This document shows, piece after piece, positions 26,983 to 36,511 of a DNA stretch of 64,000 nt (within the stretch, counting starts at the first letter, position 1; every line of letters begins with the position of its first letter). The notes beneath the pieces are model-generated. The model was not told the origin of the DNA and did not search any database. It saw nothing but the letters and a program-made list of their open reading frames with translations. The stretch comes from Arenimonas oryziterrae DSM 21050 = YC6267 (GTDB lineage: Bacteria > Pseudomonadota > Gammaproteobacteria > Xanthomonadales > Xanthomonadaceae): NCBI RefSeq assembly GCF_000420545.1, contig NZ_ATVD01000002.1, positions 496,001 to 560,000 on the forward strand, written 5' to 3'. A program made the position numbers and the translations under genes.

Positions 26983-28392
26983 TCAAGCCGCCGACCGGCG
27001 GACGCGGATCAAGGCCGCGTCGATGCGCGCCAGCGCCTCGGCCTGGCCGGCCAGGAACACCGTGTGCTCGATCGACGGCGACACCTGCGTACCGGTGATC
27101 GCGACGCGCAGCGGCTGGGCGATCTTGCCCAGACCCACCGACAACGCTTCGCCGGTCGCCGCCAGCGCGGCATGCACGGATTCGGGCGACCACTCGCCGA
27201 TGAGGGCCAGGCGATCGCGCACCGCCACGAGCGGCGCTTCCGCTGCCGCGACCAGATGCTTGGCGACGGCGGCTTCGTCGTAGGTTTCCAGCGGCAGATA
27301 CCAGACCGCGGCGCGCGCCGCCATGTCCTTGAGCGTCTGCACGCGATCGCGCAACGCCACCACGACGTCGGCGGGTTTCGGGCCACGTGCGAGGTCGTAG
27401 CCGGCCTGCGTGAGATGCCAGACGAAATGCTTGGCGACCTCGTTCGGATCGTCGCTCTTGAGATAGTGCTGGTTGAGCCAGCCGAGCTTGTCCGGGTCCA
27501 GGCGCGAAGCCTTGGAATTGACGTTTTCGATCTGGAACAGCGCGATCATCTCGTCCTTGCTGAAGATTTCCTGGTCGCCATGCGACCAGCCCAGGCGGAC
27601 GAGATAGTTCATCAGCGCATGCGGCAGATAGCCGTCGTCGCGGTACTGCATGACATTGGCCGCACCGTGACGCTTGGACAGCTTGTTGCCCTCGGGGTCG
27701 AGGATCATCGGCATGTGCGAGAAATGCGGCACCGTCGCGCCGAGCGCGTGGTAGATGTTGATCTGGCGCGGCGTGTTGTTGACGTGGTCGTCGCCGCGGA
27801 TCACGTCGGTGATCTGCATGTCGAGATCGTCGACGACGACGGCGAAGTTGTAGGTCGGATAGCCGTCGGAGCGGAAGATCACCAGATCGTCGAGCTCGGT
27901 ATTGCTCCACTCGATGCGACCCTTGATCTTGTCCTCGAACACGACGCTGCCGGTCAGCGGGTTCTTGAAGCGGATCACGCGGTTCGGGTCGTCGCGGAAC
28001 GGCGCATTGGCGTCGCGGTAGGCGCCGTTGTAACGCGGCTTTTCCTTGATCGCGAGCGCGGCGTCGCGCATCGCTTCGAGTTCTTCCTTGGTCTCGTAGG
28101 CGTAGTAGGCCTTGCCGTCGGCGACCATCTGCTCGGCAACCTGGCGATAGCGGTCCAGGCGCTGGGTCTGGTAAATCGGACCCTCGTCGTATTCCAGGCC
28201 CATCCAGTCCATCGCGTCGAGGATGGCCTGCACGGCCTCCTGCGTGGAGCGTTCCTGGTCGGTGTCCTCGACACGCAGCACGAACTGGCCGCCGCGGCGG
28301 CGTGCTTCCAGATAGCAATAGAGCGCCGTGCGGGCGCCGCCGATATGCAGGAAACCGGTGGGACTGGGGGCAAAACGGGTGCGGCAGGTCAT
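26983..28392 (-). CDS. gltX: Glutamyl-tRNA synthetase GltX
   Basis: The enzyme charges tRNA(Glu) with glutamate in the cytoplasm. The 469 residues fit the bacterial type. [17 protein letters not shown] holds the class I HIGH-type motif and KLSKRHG the KMSKS-type motif. [12 protein letters not shown] and [10 protein letters not shown] are further family segments. zur follows 31 bases downstream and may be read through from the gltX promoter. Confidence 0.97.
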   Translation of the reverse strand: MTCRTRFAPSPTGFLHIGGARTALYCYLEARRRGGQFVLRVEDTDQERSTQEAVQAILDAMDWMGLEYDEGPIYQTQRLDRYRQVAEQMVADGKAYYAYETKEELEAMRDAALAIKEKPRYNGAYRDANAPFRDDPNRVIRFKNPLTGSVVFEDKIKGRIEWSNTELDDLVIFRSDGYPTYNFAVVVDDLDMQITDVIRGDDHVNNTPRQINIYHALGATVPHFSHMPMILDPEGNKLSKRHGAANVMQYRDDGYLPHALMNYLVRLGWSHGDQEIFSKDEMIALFQIENVNSKASRLDPDKLGWLNQHYLKSDDPNEVAKHFVWHLTQAGYDLARGPKPADVVVALRDRVQTLKDMAARAAVWYLPLETYDEAAVAKHLVAAAEAPLVAVRDRLALIGEWSPESVHAALAATGEALSVGLGKIAQPLRVAITGTQVSPSIEHTVFLAGQAEALARIDAALIRVRRSAA

Positions 28393-28462
28393 CGGGCCGG
28401 GCTCGAAGGGCGAGAACCGGCGATTTTACCGGAGCCCAGGCTCCGGTGCCGCCTCCCTGCCC

Positions 28463-28906
28463 TCAGTGCCCGACCGTGGTCAGGCGAATCTGCTCGGACA
28501 CCAGCGGCGGCGTATGCGGGACATGGCTGCCATCGGCGAAAACCAGCTGGAGCGTGTGCTTTCCGGCCGGCAGCTTGAGCGTCACTTCGGTCTGACCCTT
28601 GCCGAAATGCAGGTGCTTGTCGTCCATCGGGATCGGCTGGTTCAGGTCCGGCAGGGGCGAATCGATGATCAGGTGATGATGCCCGGTGTTTTCCACCTGG
28701 GTGCCGGCCGGGGCGACGCCCATGCCGCGCAGGCCGAAGCGGATCGTCACTTCGCCGCTGATGACCGAGCCGCTCTTGGGCGAAATGAAATACACCTCGG
28801 CGTCCGGCGCAGAAGGCGAACGCGGCAGGCCATCGGCCACGGCCGTGCCGACCAGGGCAAGGGACAACAGGCTCAGACCAAGGACACGATGGGACATGCG
28901 GTTCAT
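28463..28906 (-). CDS. DUF4399 periplasmic protein
   Basis: This 147-residue protein has a Sec signal (about residues 4-24, cleaving near TAVADG). The mature part matches DUF4399: VYFISPKSGSVISGEVTIRF, GLRGMGVAPAG, GHHHLIID and HTLQLVFADGSHVPH. Multiple His residues could bind metal. The function is unknown. GGAGG is 5 bases before the ATG at 28906. It is divergent from the cyclophilin gene. Confidence 0.87.
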   Translation of the reverse strand: MNRMSHRVLGLSLLSLALVGTAVADGLPRSPSAPDAEVYFISPKSGSVISGEVTIRFGLRGMGVAPAGTQVENTGHHHLIIDSPLPDLNQPIPMDDKHLHFGKGQTEVTLKLPAGKHTLQLVFADGSHVPHTPPLVSEQIRLTTVGH

Positions 28907-29002
28907 GAAACCTCCAGGGCTCGGCAACGGGTGGACGCTCTCCGGGCCGAATCTTATCCCGCCGGCCGGCGAACGGGCGCGGCCGCGGGTTAAAATGCGC
29001 GC

Positions 29003-29641
29003 ATGAACACATCCCGTCGCCGTCTCACCGCCCTGCTGCTCACCCTCGCCGGGCTCTTCGCCACCGCCGCCATCGCCCAGACCGAAACCACCGCCGTCGC
29101 TCGTCCGACGGAGAACGTGGCAGCGGCCGGCCCGCGCGTGGTGCTGGAAACCCGCCTCGGCCGCATCGTGATCGAACTGTATCCGGCGAAGGCGCCGCGC
29201 ACGGTCGAGAATTTCCTGTCCTATGTCCGCGACGGCCACTACAACGGCACCGTCTTCCATCGCGTGATTCCCGATCTGCTGATCCAGGGCGGCGCGTTCA
29301 CCTCGGACCTGCAGCAAAAACCCGAGCGCGCTCCGATCGCCAACGAGTCCAACAACGGCCTGTCAAACCTGCGCGGCACGATCGCCGCCGCCCGTCGCGC
29401 CGGCGAGAAGGATTCGGCGCGCGCGCAGTTCTTCATCAACACCGTCGACAACCGCCAGCTCGACTACCACGGCGACGCCAGCGCGTTCACCACCGGCTAT
29501 TGCGTGTTCGGTCGCGTCGTCGAAGGCCTGGATGTCATCGACAAGATCCGCGCCCTGCCGACCGCCGCCAAAGCGCCGTTCGCCGCCGACGTGCCGGTGA
29601 CGCCGGTGCTGATCGAACGCGCCCAGATCCTCTCGGAATAG
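29003..29641 (+). CDS. Periplasmic cyclophilin-type peptidyl-prolyl isomerase
   Basis: This 212-residue protein has a signal peptide (about residues 1-25) and a cyclophilin domain: VVLETRLGRIVIELYP, APRTVENFLSYV, GTVFHRVIPDLLIQGG, and ARAQFFINTVDN. The fold assists prolyl-bond isomerisation, here during folding of exported proteins. It resembles PpiA of E. coli. lpxH starts 3 bases after the stop, a common pairing, so one operon is likely. Confidence 0.92.
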   Translation: MNTSRRRLTALLLTLAGLFATAAIAQTETTAVARPTENVAAAGPRVVLETRLGRIVIELYPAKAPRTVENFLSYVRDGHYNGTVFHRVIPDLLIQGGAFTSDLQQKPERAPIANESNNGLSNLRGTIAAARRAGEKDSARAQFFINTVDNRQLDYHGDASAFTTGYCVFGRVVEGLDVIDKIRALPTAAKAPFAADVPVTPVLIERAQILSE

Positions 29642-29644
29642 TCC

Positions 29645-30376
29645 GTGACCACGCTGTTCATTTCCGATCTGCATCTGGACGAGTCGCGTCCGGAGATCAC
29701 GCACCTGTTCCTCGCTTTCCTGCGCGAGGAAGCGCGCTCAGCCGAAGCGCTGTACATCCTCGGCGACCTGTTCGAGGCCTGGCTCGGCGACGACGACCGC
29801 AGTCCGCTCACCGATGCGGTACGGCAGGCGCTGCGCGCGCTGGTGACGGCCGGCGTGCCGGTGTCGTTCCTGCGCGGCAATCGCGATTTTCTGGTCGGCA
29901 CGGATTTCGCCGCCGAGACCGGTGTGACCCTGCTGCCCGATCCCTGCGTCATGGTGCTTTACGGCGAACCGACCCTGGTCATGCATGGCGACCTGTTGTG
30001 CACGGACGACCTGGCCTACCAGGCGTTTCGCAAGCAGGTGCGCGATCCGGCCTGGCAGGAAACTTTCCTCGCGCAACCGCTGCCCGCGCGCCAGGCCTTC
30101 GCCGCGCAGGCCCGCGCCGCGAGCCAGCAGCGCCAGGCCGGCCTGATCGCCGCCAATACGCTGGAAGCGATCACCGACGTGAATGCCGCGGCGGTCGAAG
30201 ACACGATGCAGCGCTTTGGCGTGACCCGACTCATCCACGGCCACACGCACCGACCGGCGATCCATGCCCTGACCGCAGGCGGTCATCGCGCGCACCGCGT
30301 CGTACTCGGCGACTGGTACGAACAGGGATCGGTGCTGCGCGTATCGTCCGACGGCTACGCGCTCACGGCGCTGTAG
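29645..30376 (+). CDS. lpxH: UDP-2,3-diacylglucosamine diphosphatase LpxH
   Basis: The enzyme cleaves UDP-2,3-diacylglucosamine to lipid X and UMP in lipid A biosynthesis, at the inner face of the membrane. The metallophosphoesterase motifs are FISDLHLD (D-x-H), ILGDLFEAWLGDD (GD), LRGNRDFLVG (GNxD), MHGDLL and LIHGHTHRP (GHxH). The 243 residues fit the family. It starts with GTG 3 bases after the cyclophilin stop. Confidence 0.95.
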   Translation: MTTLFISDLHLDESRPEITHLFLAFLREEARSAEALYILGDLFEAWLGDDDRSPLTDAVRQALRALVTAGVPVSFLRGNRDFLVGTDFAAETGVTLLPDPCVMVLYGEPTLVMHGDLLCTDDLAYQAFRKQVRDPAWQETFLAQPLPARQAFAAQARAASQQRQAGLIAANTLEAITDVNAAAVEDTMQRFGVTRLIHGHTHRPAIHALTAGGHRAHRVVLGDWYEQGSVLRVSSDGYALTAL

Positions 30377-30387
30377 CCGAGCCGCCT

Positions 30388-31098
30388 TCAGGGCTTGGCG
30401 TAACGTGCCGGATCGTAGCCGTCGACCTCAAAAACCAGCGAAGGAATCGTGCCGCTGCCTTTAGGCAGGGTGATGCGGACTTTTTTCGCTGCCTCGAGTG
30501 CGACGATGAATTTCTTCTCGTCGACGATGAACAGCGCCGGCCCCTTGCCGGAATCGGCCTGCTTGCCGGTCCATGCGCTCGCTGGCGCGTCGTCGAATGC
30601 GATGCCGATCGAACACGGCCGCCCGCAATCGAAATTCTTCTGCGCCAGCAGCAAGTAGGCACTGCGGCCCCAGGACGGATGATCGCGCAGGACCAGGCGC
30701 GCATCGGCGGTCGGTGCGATCTCGCCCTCCTCGACCGGCACGGTGCGGCTGTAGATCGCGGCACTGCGCTGCGTACCGCCGCCATCCGCATCGACCGCCT
30801 GGTAATCCCAGAGCTCCTGCAGGCGACGTTCCTCGCGCACGGCTTCCGCGTGGGCGCGCGTGTCGGCGAGTGTCGCGGAGAGCTTGCCCGCGGCACCGCT
30901 GTTGCCGTACTTGTCGCGCAACAGGTCGGCTTTTTCCTCTGCGCCCAGCCAGTCGCCGTTCGCGCGCGCGGCCTCGTATTCGGCGAACCATTGCGCCGAC
31001 ATAGCCACGTCGGCCTCGGACAGCACCGGTTCTTCGTCGCTCGCCGGCGTGCAGCTGGCCAAGGCGAGCATCAGGACGATGGCGAGACTCGGGCGCAT
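30388..31098 (-). CDS. Putative lipoprotein of unknown function
   Basis: From ATG 31098 the protein has 236 residues; GAGG is 8 bases upstream. The signal ends in lipobox LASC (Cys at about residue 16). Next comes a charged, helical segment (about residues 25-80). The C-terminal half has CGRPCS (a CxxxC pair) and a beta-rich region resembling proteins annotated as hypothetical in xanthomonads. It lies just downstream of the DUF455 gene on the same strand. Confidence 0.72.
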   Translation of the reverse strand: MRPSLAIVLMLALASCTPASDEEPVLSEADVAMSAQWFAEYEAARANGDWLGAEEKADLLRDKYGNSGAAGKLSATLADTRAHAEAVREERRLQELWDYQAVDADGGGTQRSAAIYSRTVPVEEGEIAPTADARLVLRDHPSWGRSAYLLLAQKNFDCGRPCSIGIAFDDAPASAWTGKQADSGKGPALFIVDEKKFIVALEAAKKVRITLPKGSGTIPSLVFEVDGYDPARYAKP

Positions 31099-31107
31099 CG
31101 GCAAACC

Positions 31108-31914
31108 TCAGTGTTTTTCGGACAATGCCGACAGTAACGCCATCTCGCTGTCGGCGAAACCAGCGGCGGCGCGCGCCGGGCGATTGAACGGCCCGCGGAT
31201 CGCACCCTTGGCATGATCGCGAATCAGCGCGATGAAGGTCGCTTCCGGCGCAAGCCCTTCGCGTTCGCAGCACCAGACGAACCAGCGGCTGCCGATCGCG
31301 ACATGGCGTACTTCCTCGTCGAGGATCAGTTCGAGCAGGCACGCGGATGCCTCGTCGCCGAGGCCGCGCAGACGGGCGATCATGCCCGGCGTGACATCGA
31401 GCCCGCGCGCTTCCAGTACGCGCGGCACCAGGGCCATGCGCGCCAGGCAGGAGTCGGCGGTTTTCTCCGCCATTTCCCACAGGCCGTTGTGTGCGCCGAA
31501 GTCGCCGTAGGCATAGCCCAGCTCCTGCAGACGCTGCGACAGCAGGGAAAAATGCCGCGCCTCGTCGTCGGCCACGCTCAGCCAGTCCGCGTAGAACGGC
31601 TCGGGCATGCCGCGAAACCGGTAGGCGGCGTCGAGCGCAAGATTGATCGCGTTGAATTCGATATGCGCGATCGCATGCAGGAAGGCGGCGCGGCCCTCGA
31701 CACTGCCTAGTCCGCGCTGCGGCGTATCACGCGGCGCAACGAGTTCGGGACGCGGTGGCCGGCCGGGCGCGCGAATGGCGTCGGCGGGTGTGACCTCATC
31801 GCTGCCGGGCAACTGGCCGGCAGCGTGCAGACGGGCGGTTTCCCGGGTCGCGGCGACCTTCGCGGCAGGGTCGCCCGCGTCCAGGCAGGCTCGCAGGCTC
31901 GGGAAAAAACGCAT
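31108..31914 (-). CDS. DUF455 ferritin-like protein
   Basis: From ATG 31914 the protein has 268 residues. The ferritin-like Glu/His residues are visible: AIAHIEFNAINLALDA (ExxH-type), VADDEARHFSLL and ILDEEVRHVAIG. These could form a di-metal site in a four-helix bundle. DUF455 proteins lack a settled function; tRNA-modifying MiaE-like oxygenases share the fold. It follows purF on the same strand by 11 bases, so the two may be co-transcribed. Confidence 0.88.
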   Translation of the reverse strand: MRFFPSLRACLDAGDPAAKVAATRETARLHAAGQLPGSDEVTPADAIRAPGRPPRPELVAPRDTPQRGLGSVEGRAAFLHAIAHIEFNAINLALDAAYRFRGMPEPFYADWLSVADDEARHFSLLSQRLQELGYAYGDFGAHNGLWEMAEKTADSCLARMALVPRVLEARGLDVTPGMIARLRGLGDEASACLLELILDEEVRHVAIGSRWFVWCCEREGLAPEATFIALIRDHAKGAIRGPFNRPARAAAGFADSEMALLSALSEKH

Positions 31915-31925
31915 GCGCGCGCCGC

Positions 31926-33395
31926 TCAGCTCGCGCGACGCTTGAGCTTGGATTCGTCGTTGCGCGCCTGCTGCAGGCGCTCGAAATATCCCGGCTCGAT
32001 GCCGGTGACGTATTCGCCGGTAAAGCAGGACGAATCGAAGGTCGTGTGCTTCTTCTTCGGGCCCGCCACCGCTTCCTCGAGATCGGCGATGTCCTGATAG
32101 ATCAGCCAGTCGCAACCGAGCAGGGTCTGCACTTCGGCTTCGGTGCGGCCATGCGCGACGAGTTCGCTCGCGGCCGGCATGTCGATGCCGTAGACGTTCG
32201 GAAAGCGCACCGGCGGCGCGGCCGAAGCGAGATAGACCTTGCGGGCGCCGGCGTCGCGCGCCATCTGGATGATCTGTTCGGACGTCGTGCCACGCACGAT
32301 GGAGTCGTCGACCAGCAGCACCACGCGATCCTTGAACTCCAGCGGGATCGGATTGAGCTTGCGGCGTACCGATTTCACCCGCTCGCCCTGGCCGGGCATG
32401 ATGAAGGTGCGGCCGATGTAGCGATTCTTGATGAAGCCTTCGCGGTATTTCACGCCGAGCAGGTTGGCGATTTCCAGCGCGGCGTCGCGCGAGGTGTCCG
32501 GAATCGGGATCACCACGTCGATGTCATGGTCCGGACGCAGGCGCTGGATCTTCTCGCCGAGCTTGACGCCCATGCGCATGCGCGCCTTGTGCACGGAGAT
32601 GTCGTCCATCATCGAGTCGGGACGCGCGAAGTACACGTATTCGAAAATGCAGGGCGTGTGCTTGGCCGCGGGCGCGCAGATCTCGCTGATCAGTTCGCCG
32701 CGCGAGGTGATCACCAGCGCTTCGCCGGGCGCGACGTCGCGCACACGGGCGAAACCGAGGATGTCGAGCGCCACCGATTCCGACGCGACCGCGTATTCGA
32801 CGCCACCGGCGGCTTCGCGCTTGCCCAGCACGAGCGGACGAATGCCGTTGGGATCGCGGAAGGCGACCAGACCCAGGCCGAGCACCATGCTGACGATCGC
32901 GTAACCGCCCTTGCAGCGGCGATGCACGCCGGCGACGGCGGCGATCGCCGACTTCGGCGTCAGCGCGCCTTGCTCCTGCAGCTCGTGCGCGAACACGTTG
33001 AGCAGGACTTCGGAATCGGATTCGGTGTTGATGTTGCGGCTGTCCTGCTCGAATACCTCGCGGCGCAGCGCGTCGGTATTGATGAGGTTGCCGTTGTGCG
33101 CCAGCGCGATGCCGAACGGCGAGTTGACGTAGAACGGCTGTGCCTCGTCCGAGCCGGCGGAACCGGCGGTCGGATACCGGCAATGACCGATGCCGACGCG
33201 ACCGGTCAGCAGCTGCATCTGCGGCGCGTCGAAGACATCCTTCACCAGGCCGTTGCCCTTGTGGAGGCGGATCTTGTTGCCGTCCACCGTGGCGATGCCG
33301 GCAGCATCCTGGCCGCGGTGCTGCAGCACGGTCAGCCCGTCGTAGAGGGCCGCTGCCACGTCACTGGTGCCGACGATACCGATGATGCCGCACAT
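31926..33395 (-). CDS. purF: Amidophosphoribosyltransferase PurF
   Basis: The enzyme makes 5-phosphoribosylamine from PRPP and glutamine, the first committed step of purine synthesis. The 489 residues begin MCGIIGIVG, so Cys2 becomes the N-terminal nucleophile after Met removal, with no propeptide. HCRYPTAGS and NGNL bind glutamine. The PRPP loop is [17 protein letters not shown]. It is the typical gene following the SPOR gene; cvpA, often between them, is absent. Confidence 0.97.
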   Translation of the reverse strand: MCGIIGIVGTSDVAAALYDGLTVLQHRGQDAAGIATVDGNKIRLHKGNGLVKDVFDAPQMQLLTGRVGIGHCRYPTAGSAGSDEAQPFYVNSPFGIALAHNGNLINTDALRREVFEQDSRNINTESDSEVLLNVFAHELQEQGALTPKSAIAAVAGVHRRCKGGYAIVSMVLGLGLVAFRDPNGIRPLVLGKREAAGGVEYAVASESVALDILGFARVRDVAPGEALVITSRGELISEICAPAAKHTPCIFEYVYFARPDSMMDDISVHKARMRMGVKLGEKIQRLRPDHDIDVVIPIPDTSRDAALEIANLLGVKYREGFIKNRYIGRTFIMPGQGERVKSVRRKLNPIPLEFKDRVVLLVDDSIVRGTTSEQIIQMARDAGARKVYLASAAPPVRFPNVYGIDMPAASELVAHGRTEAEVQTLLGCDWLIYQDIADLEEAVAGPKKKHTTFDSSCFTGEYVTGIEPGYFERLQQARNDESKLKRRAS

Positions 33396-33433
33396 AAACT
33401 TCTCCGATGACGCCGGACGATCGACGCTGGTTG

Positions 33434-34468
33434 TCAGGGATTGGGAACGACGATCCCGGAGGCGCCGAGTTTCTGGTTGACCGAATCGCGCAGGGCTTCC
33501 GCGGCCGGGCGATCGGCGACCGGTCCAACGCGAACGCGATAACGCGCACCGGCATCGGTATCGACACGCTGCACGAAGGCACTGAAGCCCTGGGCGCGCG
33601 CGCGATCACGCAAAGCGATCGCTTCGGCTTCGACACTGGGCGCAGCGAGCTGCACAGCGAAACCAGTGCCGACATTGCTGGTCGGCTTGCTTGCCGCGGG
33701 CGCGGCGGGCGTCGCCGGCTTCGGGGCCGGCGTGGCGGGCGTCGCGACCGGTTTGGCGGCGGCGCCATCGAGCGTCACCACCTTGCTGCTGCCGCCGGCG
33801 ATGCCGTCGGCGCGCAGACGCGCGGCTTCGGCCGTGGCGCGATCGGCATACGGTCCGACGCGCACACGCAGGGCCGGCTTGCCGCCGACATCGACCTTGT
33901 CGGTGTTGACCGGCAGTTTCGCGGCACGCAGACGCGCGACCAGCGCATTGGCATTGTCGAGATTGCTGAAGGTGCCGATTGTCACCGAGTAGTTGCCGCC
34001 AGCGACGGCTGCCGGTGCGGCAGGCGGCGGCGTGACGACGGGCTTGGGCGGTACCGGCGTGGTGGCCGGCAGCGGCTTAGGCGGGGTGACCACAGCTGTT
34101 TCCGGCTTCGGCGGCGTGATCGCCGGCGTCACGGCCGGCGTGGTCGCGGGCGCGGTGGTCGCGGGCGGCGTCACCACCGTCGTATCCGGCGTGGGCAACG
34201 TATCGGTGCCGGCGGGCACAGGCGTCGTCGCCGGCGGCGCGGTATCCATCCCGAGCACGCCGCCGGGTGGCGTGGCGGTGTCGGGTGCGGACAGCGGCAG
34301 TTCGTGGGTTTCGAATTTCTGGTCGGGCGAAGCCGGCATCGTCAGCGGCACTTCGGCGGCGTCGGGCGCTTTGACGTCGGGGCCCTTGAGCAGCATGGGC
34401 AGGAAGATGATGGCCAGCGCCGCCAGGACGGCGGCACCGATCAGGCGCTGTTTGAGCGAGGATTCCAT
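33434..34468 (-). CDS. SPOR-domain cell-division-associated protein (DedD-like)
   Basis: From ATG 34468 the protein has 344 residues: an N-terminal transmembrane helix (about 8-27), a long Pro/Thr/Ala/Val linker (about 50-150) and two SPOR domains. SPOR domains bind denuded peptidoglycan at the septum ([20 protein letters not shown] in the first and [19 protein letters not shown] in the second). DedD normally has one SPOR domain; two suggest stronger binding. It lies between folC and purF, as dedD does in E. coli. Confidence 0.88.
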   Translation of the reverse strand: MESSLKQRLIGAAVLAALAIIFLPMLLKGPDVKAPDAAEVPLTMPASPDQKFETHELPLSAPDTATPPGGVLGMDTAPPATTPVPAGTDTLPTPDTTVVTPPATTAPATTPAVTPAITPPKPETAVVTPPKPLPATTPVPPKPVVTPPPAAPAAVAGGNYSVTIGTFSNLDNANALVARLRAAKLPVNTDKVDVGGKPALRVRVGPYADRATAEAARLRADGIAGGSSKVVTLDGAAAKPVATPATPAPKPATPAAPAASKPTSNVGTGFAVQLAAPSVEAEAIALRDRARAQGFSAFVQRVDTDAGARYRVRVGPVADRPAAEALRDSVNQKLGASGIVVPNP

Positions 34469-34498
34469 GCGGTCAACCTGCCGGGGGAACAGACGCGA

Positions 34499-34504
34499 AT
34501 TATA
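34499..34504 (-). promoter_or_regulatory. -10 box before the SPOR gene
   Basis: On the minus strand this reads TATAAT followed by TCGC, 30 bases before the ATG. It lies in the short gap after folC, so the SPOR gene may have its own start site as well as read-through from folC. Confidence 0.45.
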
Positions 34505-34521
34505 GCCTGTCGCCGCCGCGC

Positions 34522-35784
34522 TCAACCGCCCCGCAATGCATCGGCCACGGTATGGAACGAGCCGAACACCAGGACCCGATCCTGCGCCTGGGCCGCGCCC
34601 CGGGCGGCTGTCAGCGCATCGGCGACGCGGTCGAACGCAACGATGCGTTCAGGATCCAGCTGCGACGCGAGGCGCTCGGCCAGGGCGGCACCGGTCAGCC
34701 CGCGCGCGCCCGCATCGTGGATGCCGGCCACGTACCAGCGCGCGATGCCGTCGGCCAGGGTCGCGACGACGGCCTCGATGTCCTTGTCCTTCAGGGCACT
34801 GAATACCGCGAACGTCGGTTTCGGATGCGCGCGCAACCAGTCGGCGAGCTGGCGTGCCGCCTGCGGATTGTGGGCGACATCGAGCACGACCTCGGGCGCT
34901 TCGGCGATGCGCTGCAGTCGGCCGGGCACGCGCGCGGCGGCGACACCCTTGCGCATCGCGGCATCGCCGATCCGGACCGGCAAGGCACGCAAGGTCGCGA
35001 TGGCCGCGGCGGCGTTATCGAGTTGGGCGGGAGCGGCCAACTCAGGGAACGGAAGCTCGATTTCATGACCGGGTTCGCGCCAGCGCCAACCGTCGTCGAG
35101 ACGGTCGATGAGGTAGTCGGAATGGCCGCGAATCGCGAACGCGCCGAGTTCGTAGGCGCGACGCAGGACCGACGAGGGCGGATCCTTCTCGCCAAGCACA
35201 CAGGGTTTGCCCGCACGCAGGATGCCGGCCTTGTCGGCGCCGATGGCCTCGCGATCGGGACCGAGGTAGTCCTGATGATCGAGATCGACGGTGGTGATGA
35301 CGGCGACGTCGGCATCCACGAGATTGACCGCATCGAGCTTGCCGCCGAGCCCGACTTCGAGAATCGCCAGATCGGGCTGGAACTGCTCGAACACCAGCAG
35401 CGCGGCCAGCGTGCCGAACTCGAAATAGGTCAGGGGCACGGGATCGGCGGGGTCGCGCAGACGCGCGGCTTCGATCCGTTCGAACGCGGCGATCAACTGC
35501 GCGTCGTCGGCGTCGGCGCCGTCGAGACGCACGCGTTCGTTGTAGCGCAACAGATGTGGCGAGGTGAAAGCCGCCACTTTCAATCCGGCCGCGCGCGCGA
35601 TCGCCTCGATGAAGGCGACCGTCGAGCCCTTGCCATTGGTGCCGCCGACCACCACGACGTGTTTGCCCGGCCGGCCGATCTGCAGGCGCCGCGCGACTTC
35701 GCGCACGCGATCGAGCCCCATTGCGATGGTTTGCGGATGGGTGCGCAGCTGGTAGTCCAGCCAGTCTTCCAACGAACGATTCAT
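34522..35784 (-). CDS. folC: Folylpolyglutamate/dihydrofolate synthase FolC
   Basis: The enzyme adds glutamate to dihydropteroate and to reduced folates using ATP. The 420 residues carry VVVVGGTNGKGSTVAFIEA (P-loop), TSPHLLRYNER, LDHQDYLGPDREAIG and LDVAHNPQAAR, all Mur-ligase/FolC hallmarks. The gene is followed by the SPOR gene. Its ATG is only 6 bases after a TATAAT, and that box overlaps the stop of the upstream phosphatase gene. The mRNA may therefore be leaderless or translationally coupled. Confidence 0.96.
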   Translation of the reverse strand: MNRSLEDWLDYQLRTHPQTIAMGLDRVREVARRLQIGRPGKHVVVVGGTNGKGSTVAFIEAIARAAGLKVAAFTSPHLLRYNERVRLDGADADDAQLIAAFERIEAARLRDPADPVPLTYFEFGTLAALLVFEQFQPDLAILEVGLGGKLDAVNLVDADVAVITTVDLDHQDYLGPDREAIGADKAGILRAGKPCVLGEKDPPSSVLRRAYELGAFAIRGHSDYLIDRLDDGWRWREPGHEIELPFPELAAPAQLDNAAAAIATLRALPVRIGDAAMRKGVAAARVPGRLQRIAEAPEVVLDVAHNPQAARQLADWLRAHPKPTFAVFSALKDKDIEAVVATLADGIARWYVAGIHDAGARGLTGAALAERLASQLDPERIVAFDRVADALTAARGAAQAQDRVLVFGSFHTVADALRGG

Positions 35785-35790
35785 GCGCGA

Positions 35791-35796
35791 ATTATA
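35791..35796 (-). promoter_or_regulatory. -10 box directly before the folC ATG
   Basis: TATAAT on the minus strand is followed by TCGCGC and then the folC ATG. Transcription starting at the usual distance would begin at the ATG itself. The -35 region is weak. The box also contains the stop (TAA) of the phosphatase gene. Confidence 0.45.
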
Positions 35797-36436
35797 GAGC
35801 GCGATGGACCGCTTCGCCGAACAGGGCGGTGTGGTGGTTGCAGTCGTTGAGGCGTACGACCTCGAGGTGATCGACGTCCGGGCCCTCGAGCAGATTGAGC
35901 GTGGTCGGCGCCTGCCGGAACGACCACAGCCGCGACAATGGCAAGCCGAGGATCTTGCAGAGCAGCACCCGATTGACCGCATCGTGCGCGACGATGAGCA
36001 GGGTGTCGTTCTCGCCCAGTCCCGCGCAGGCGCGCGCGAACGCCGGCCATGCGCGATCAAGCACCTGCTGCAGCGATTCGCCGCCCGGCATCTGCACCGA
36101 TTCGGGCGTTTCCCGCCACGCCGCAAGGCGCTCGGGATCGCGCTCGCGGATTTCGCTGGCGAGCAGCCCTTCCCAATCCCCGTGTGCGATTTCCTGCAGA
36201 CCCGCATCGAACAGCAGCTTGCTCGCGCGGCTGTCGCCCAACGCGAGTTGCGCCGTGCGCGTCGCCCGCACCAGCGGCGACGCCACCGACCGCGTTATCT
36301 GCACGAAGCGCAGGCGCTGGCCGAGTTTGTTGGCCTGCGCTTCGCCGACCTCCGAGAGCGGGATGTCCATTTGTCCCTGATAGCGGCCGGCCGCGTTCCA
36401 GGGCGTTTCACCATGTCTTGCCAGAAGTATTTTCAT
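35792..36436 (-). CDS. Histidine phosphatase (phosphoglycerate mutase-like) family protein
   Basis: From ATG 36436 the protein has 214 residues; an in-frame TTG lies 4 codons upstream. LLARHGETPWNAAGR carries the catalytic RHGE motif. IVAHDAVNRVLL carries the second active-site His, with GDWEG between them as in CobC/GpmB-like enzymes. It removes phosphate from a small molecule; the substrate is unknown. The gene overlaps the folC promoter region and lies 75 bases after serA on the same strand. Confidence 0.9.
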   Translation of the reverse strand: MKILLARHGETPWNAAGRYQGQMDIPLSEVGEAQANKLGQRLRFVQITRSVASPLVRATRTAQLALGDSRASKLLFDAGLQEIAHGDWEGLLASEIRERDPERLAAWRETPESVQMPGGESLQQVLDRAWPAFARACAGLGENDTLLIVAHDAVNRVLLCKILGLPLSRLWSFRQAPTTLNLLEGPDVDHLEVVRLNDCNHHTALFGEAVHRAL

Positions 36437-36511
36437 TCGAACATCCAAATTCCAGGAAAAGGCGCCGCCCTGCCCTCGCTCGCGCGAACGACCGGGCGGC
36501 GCAGAGCCGAC

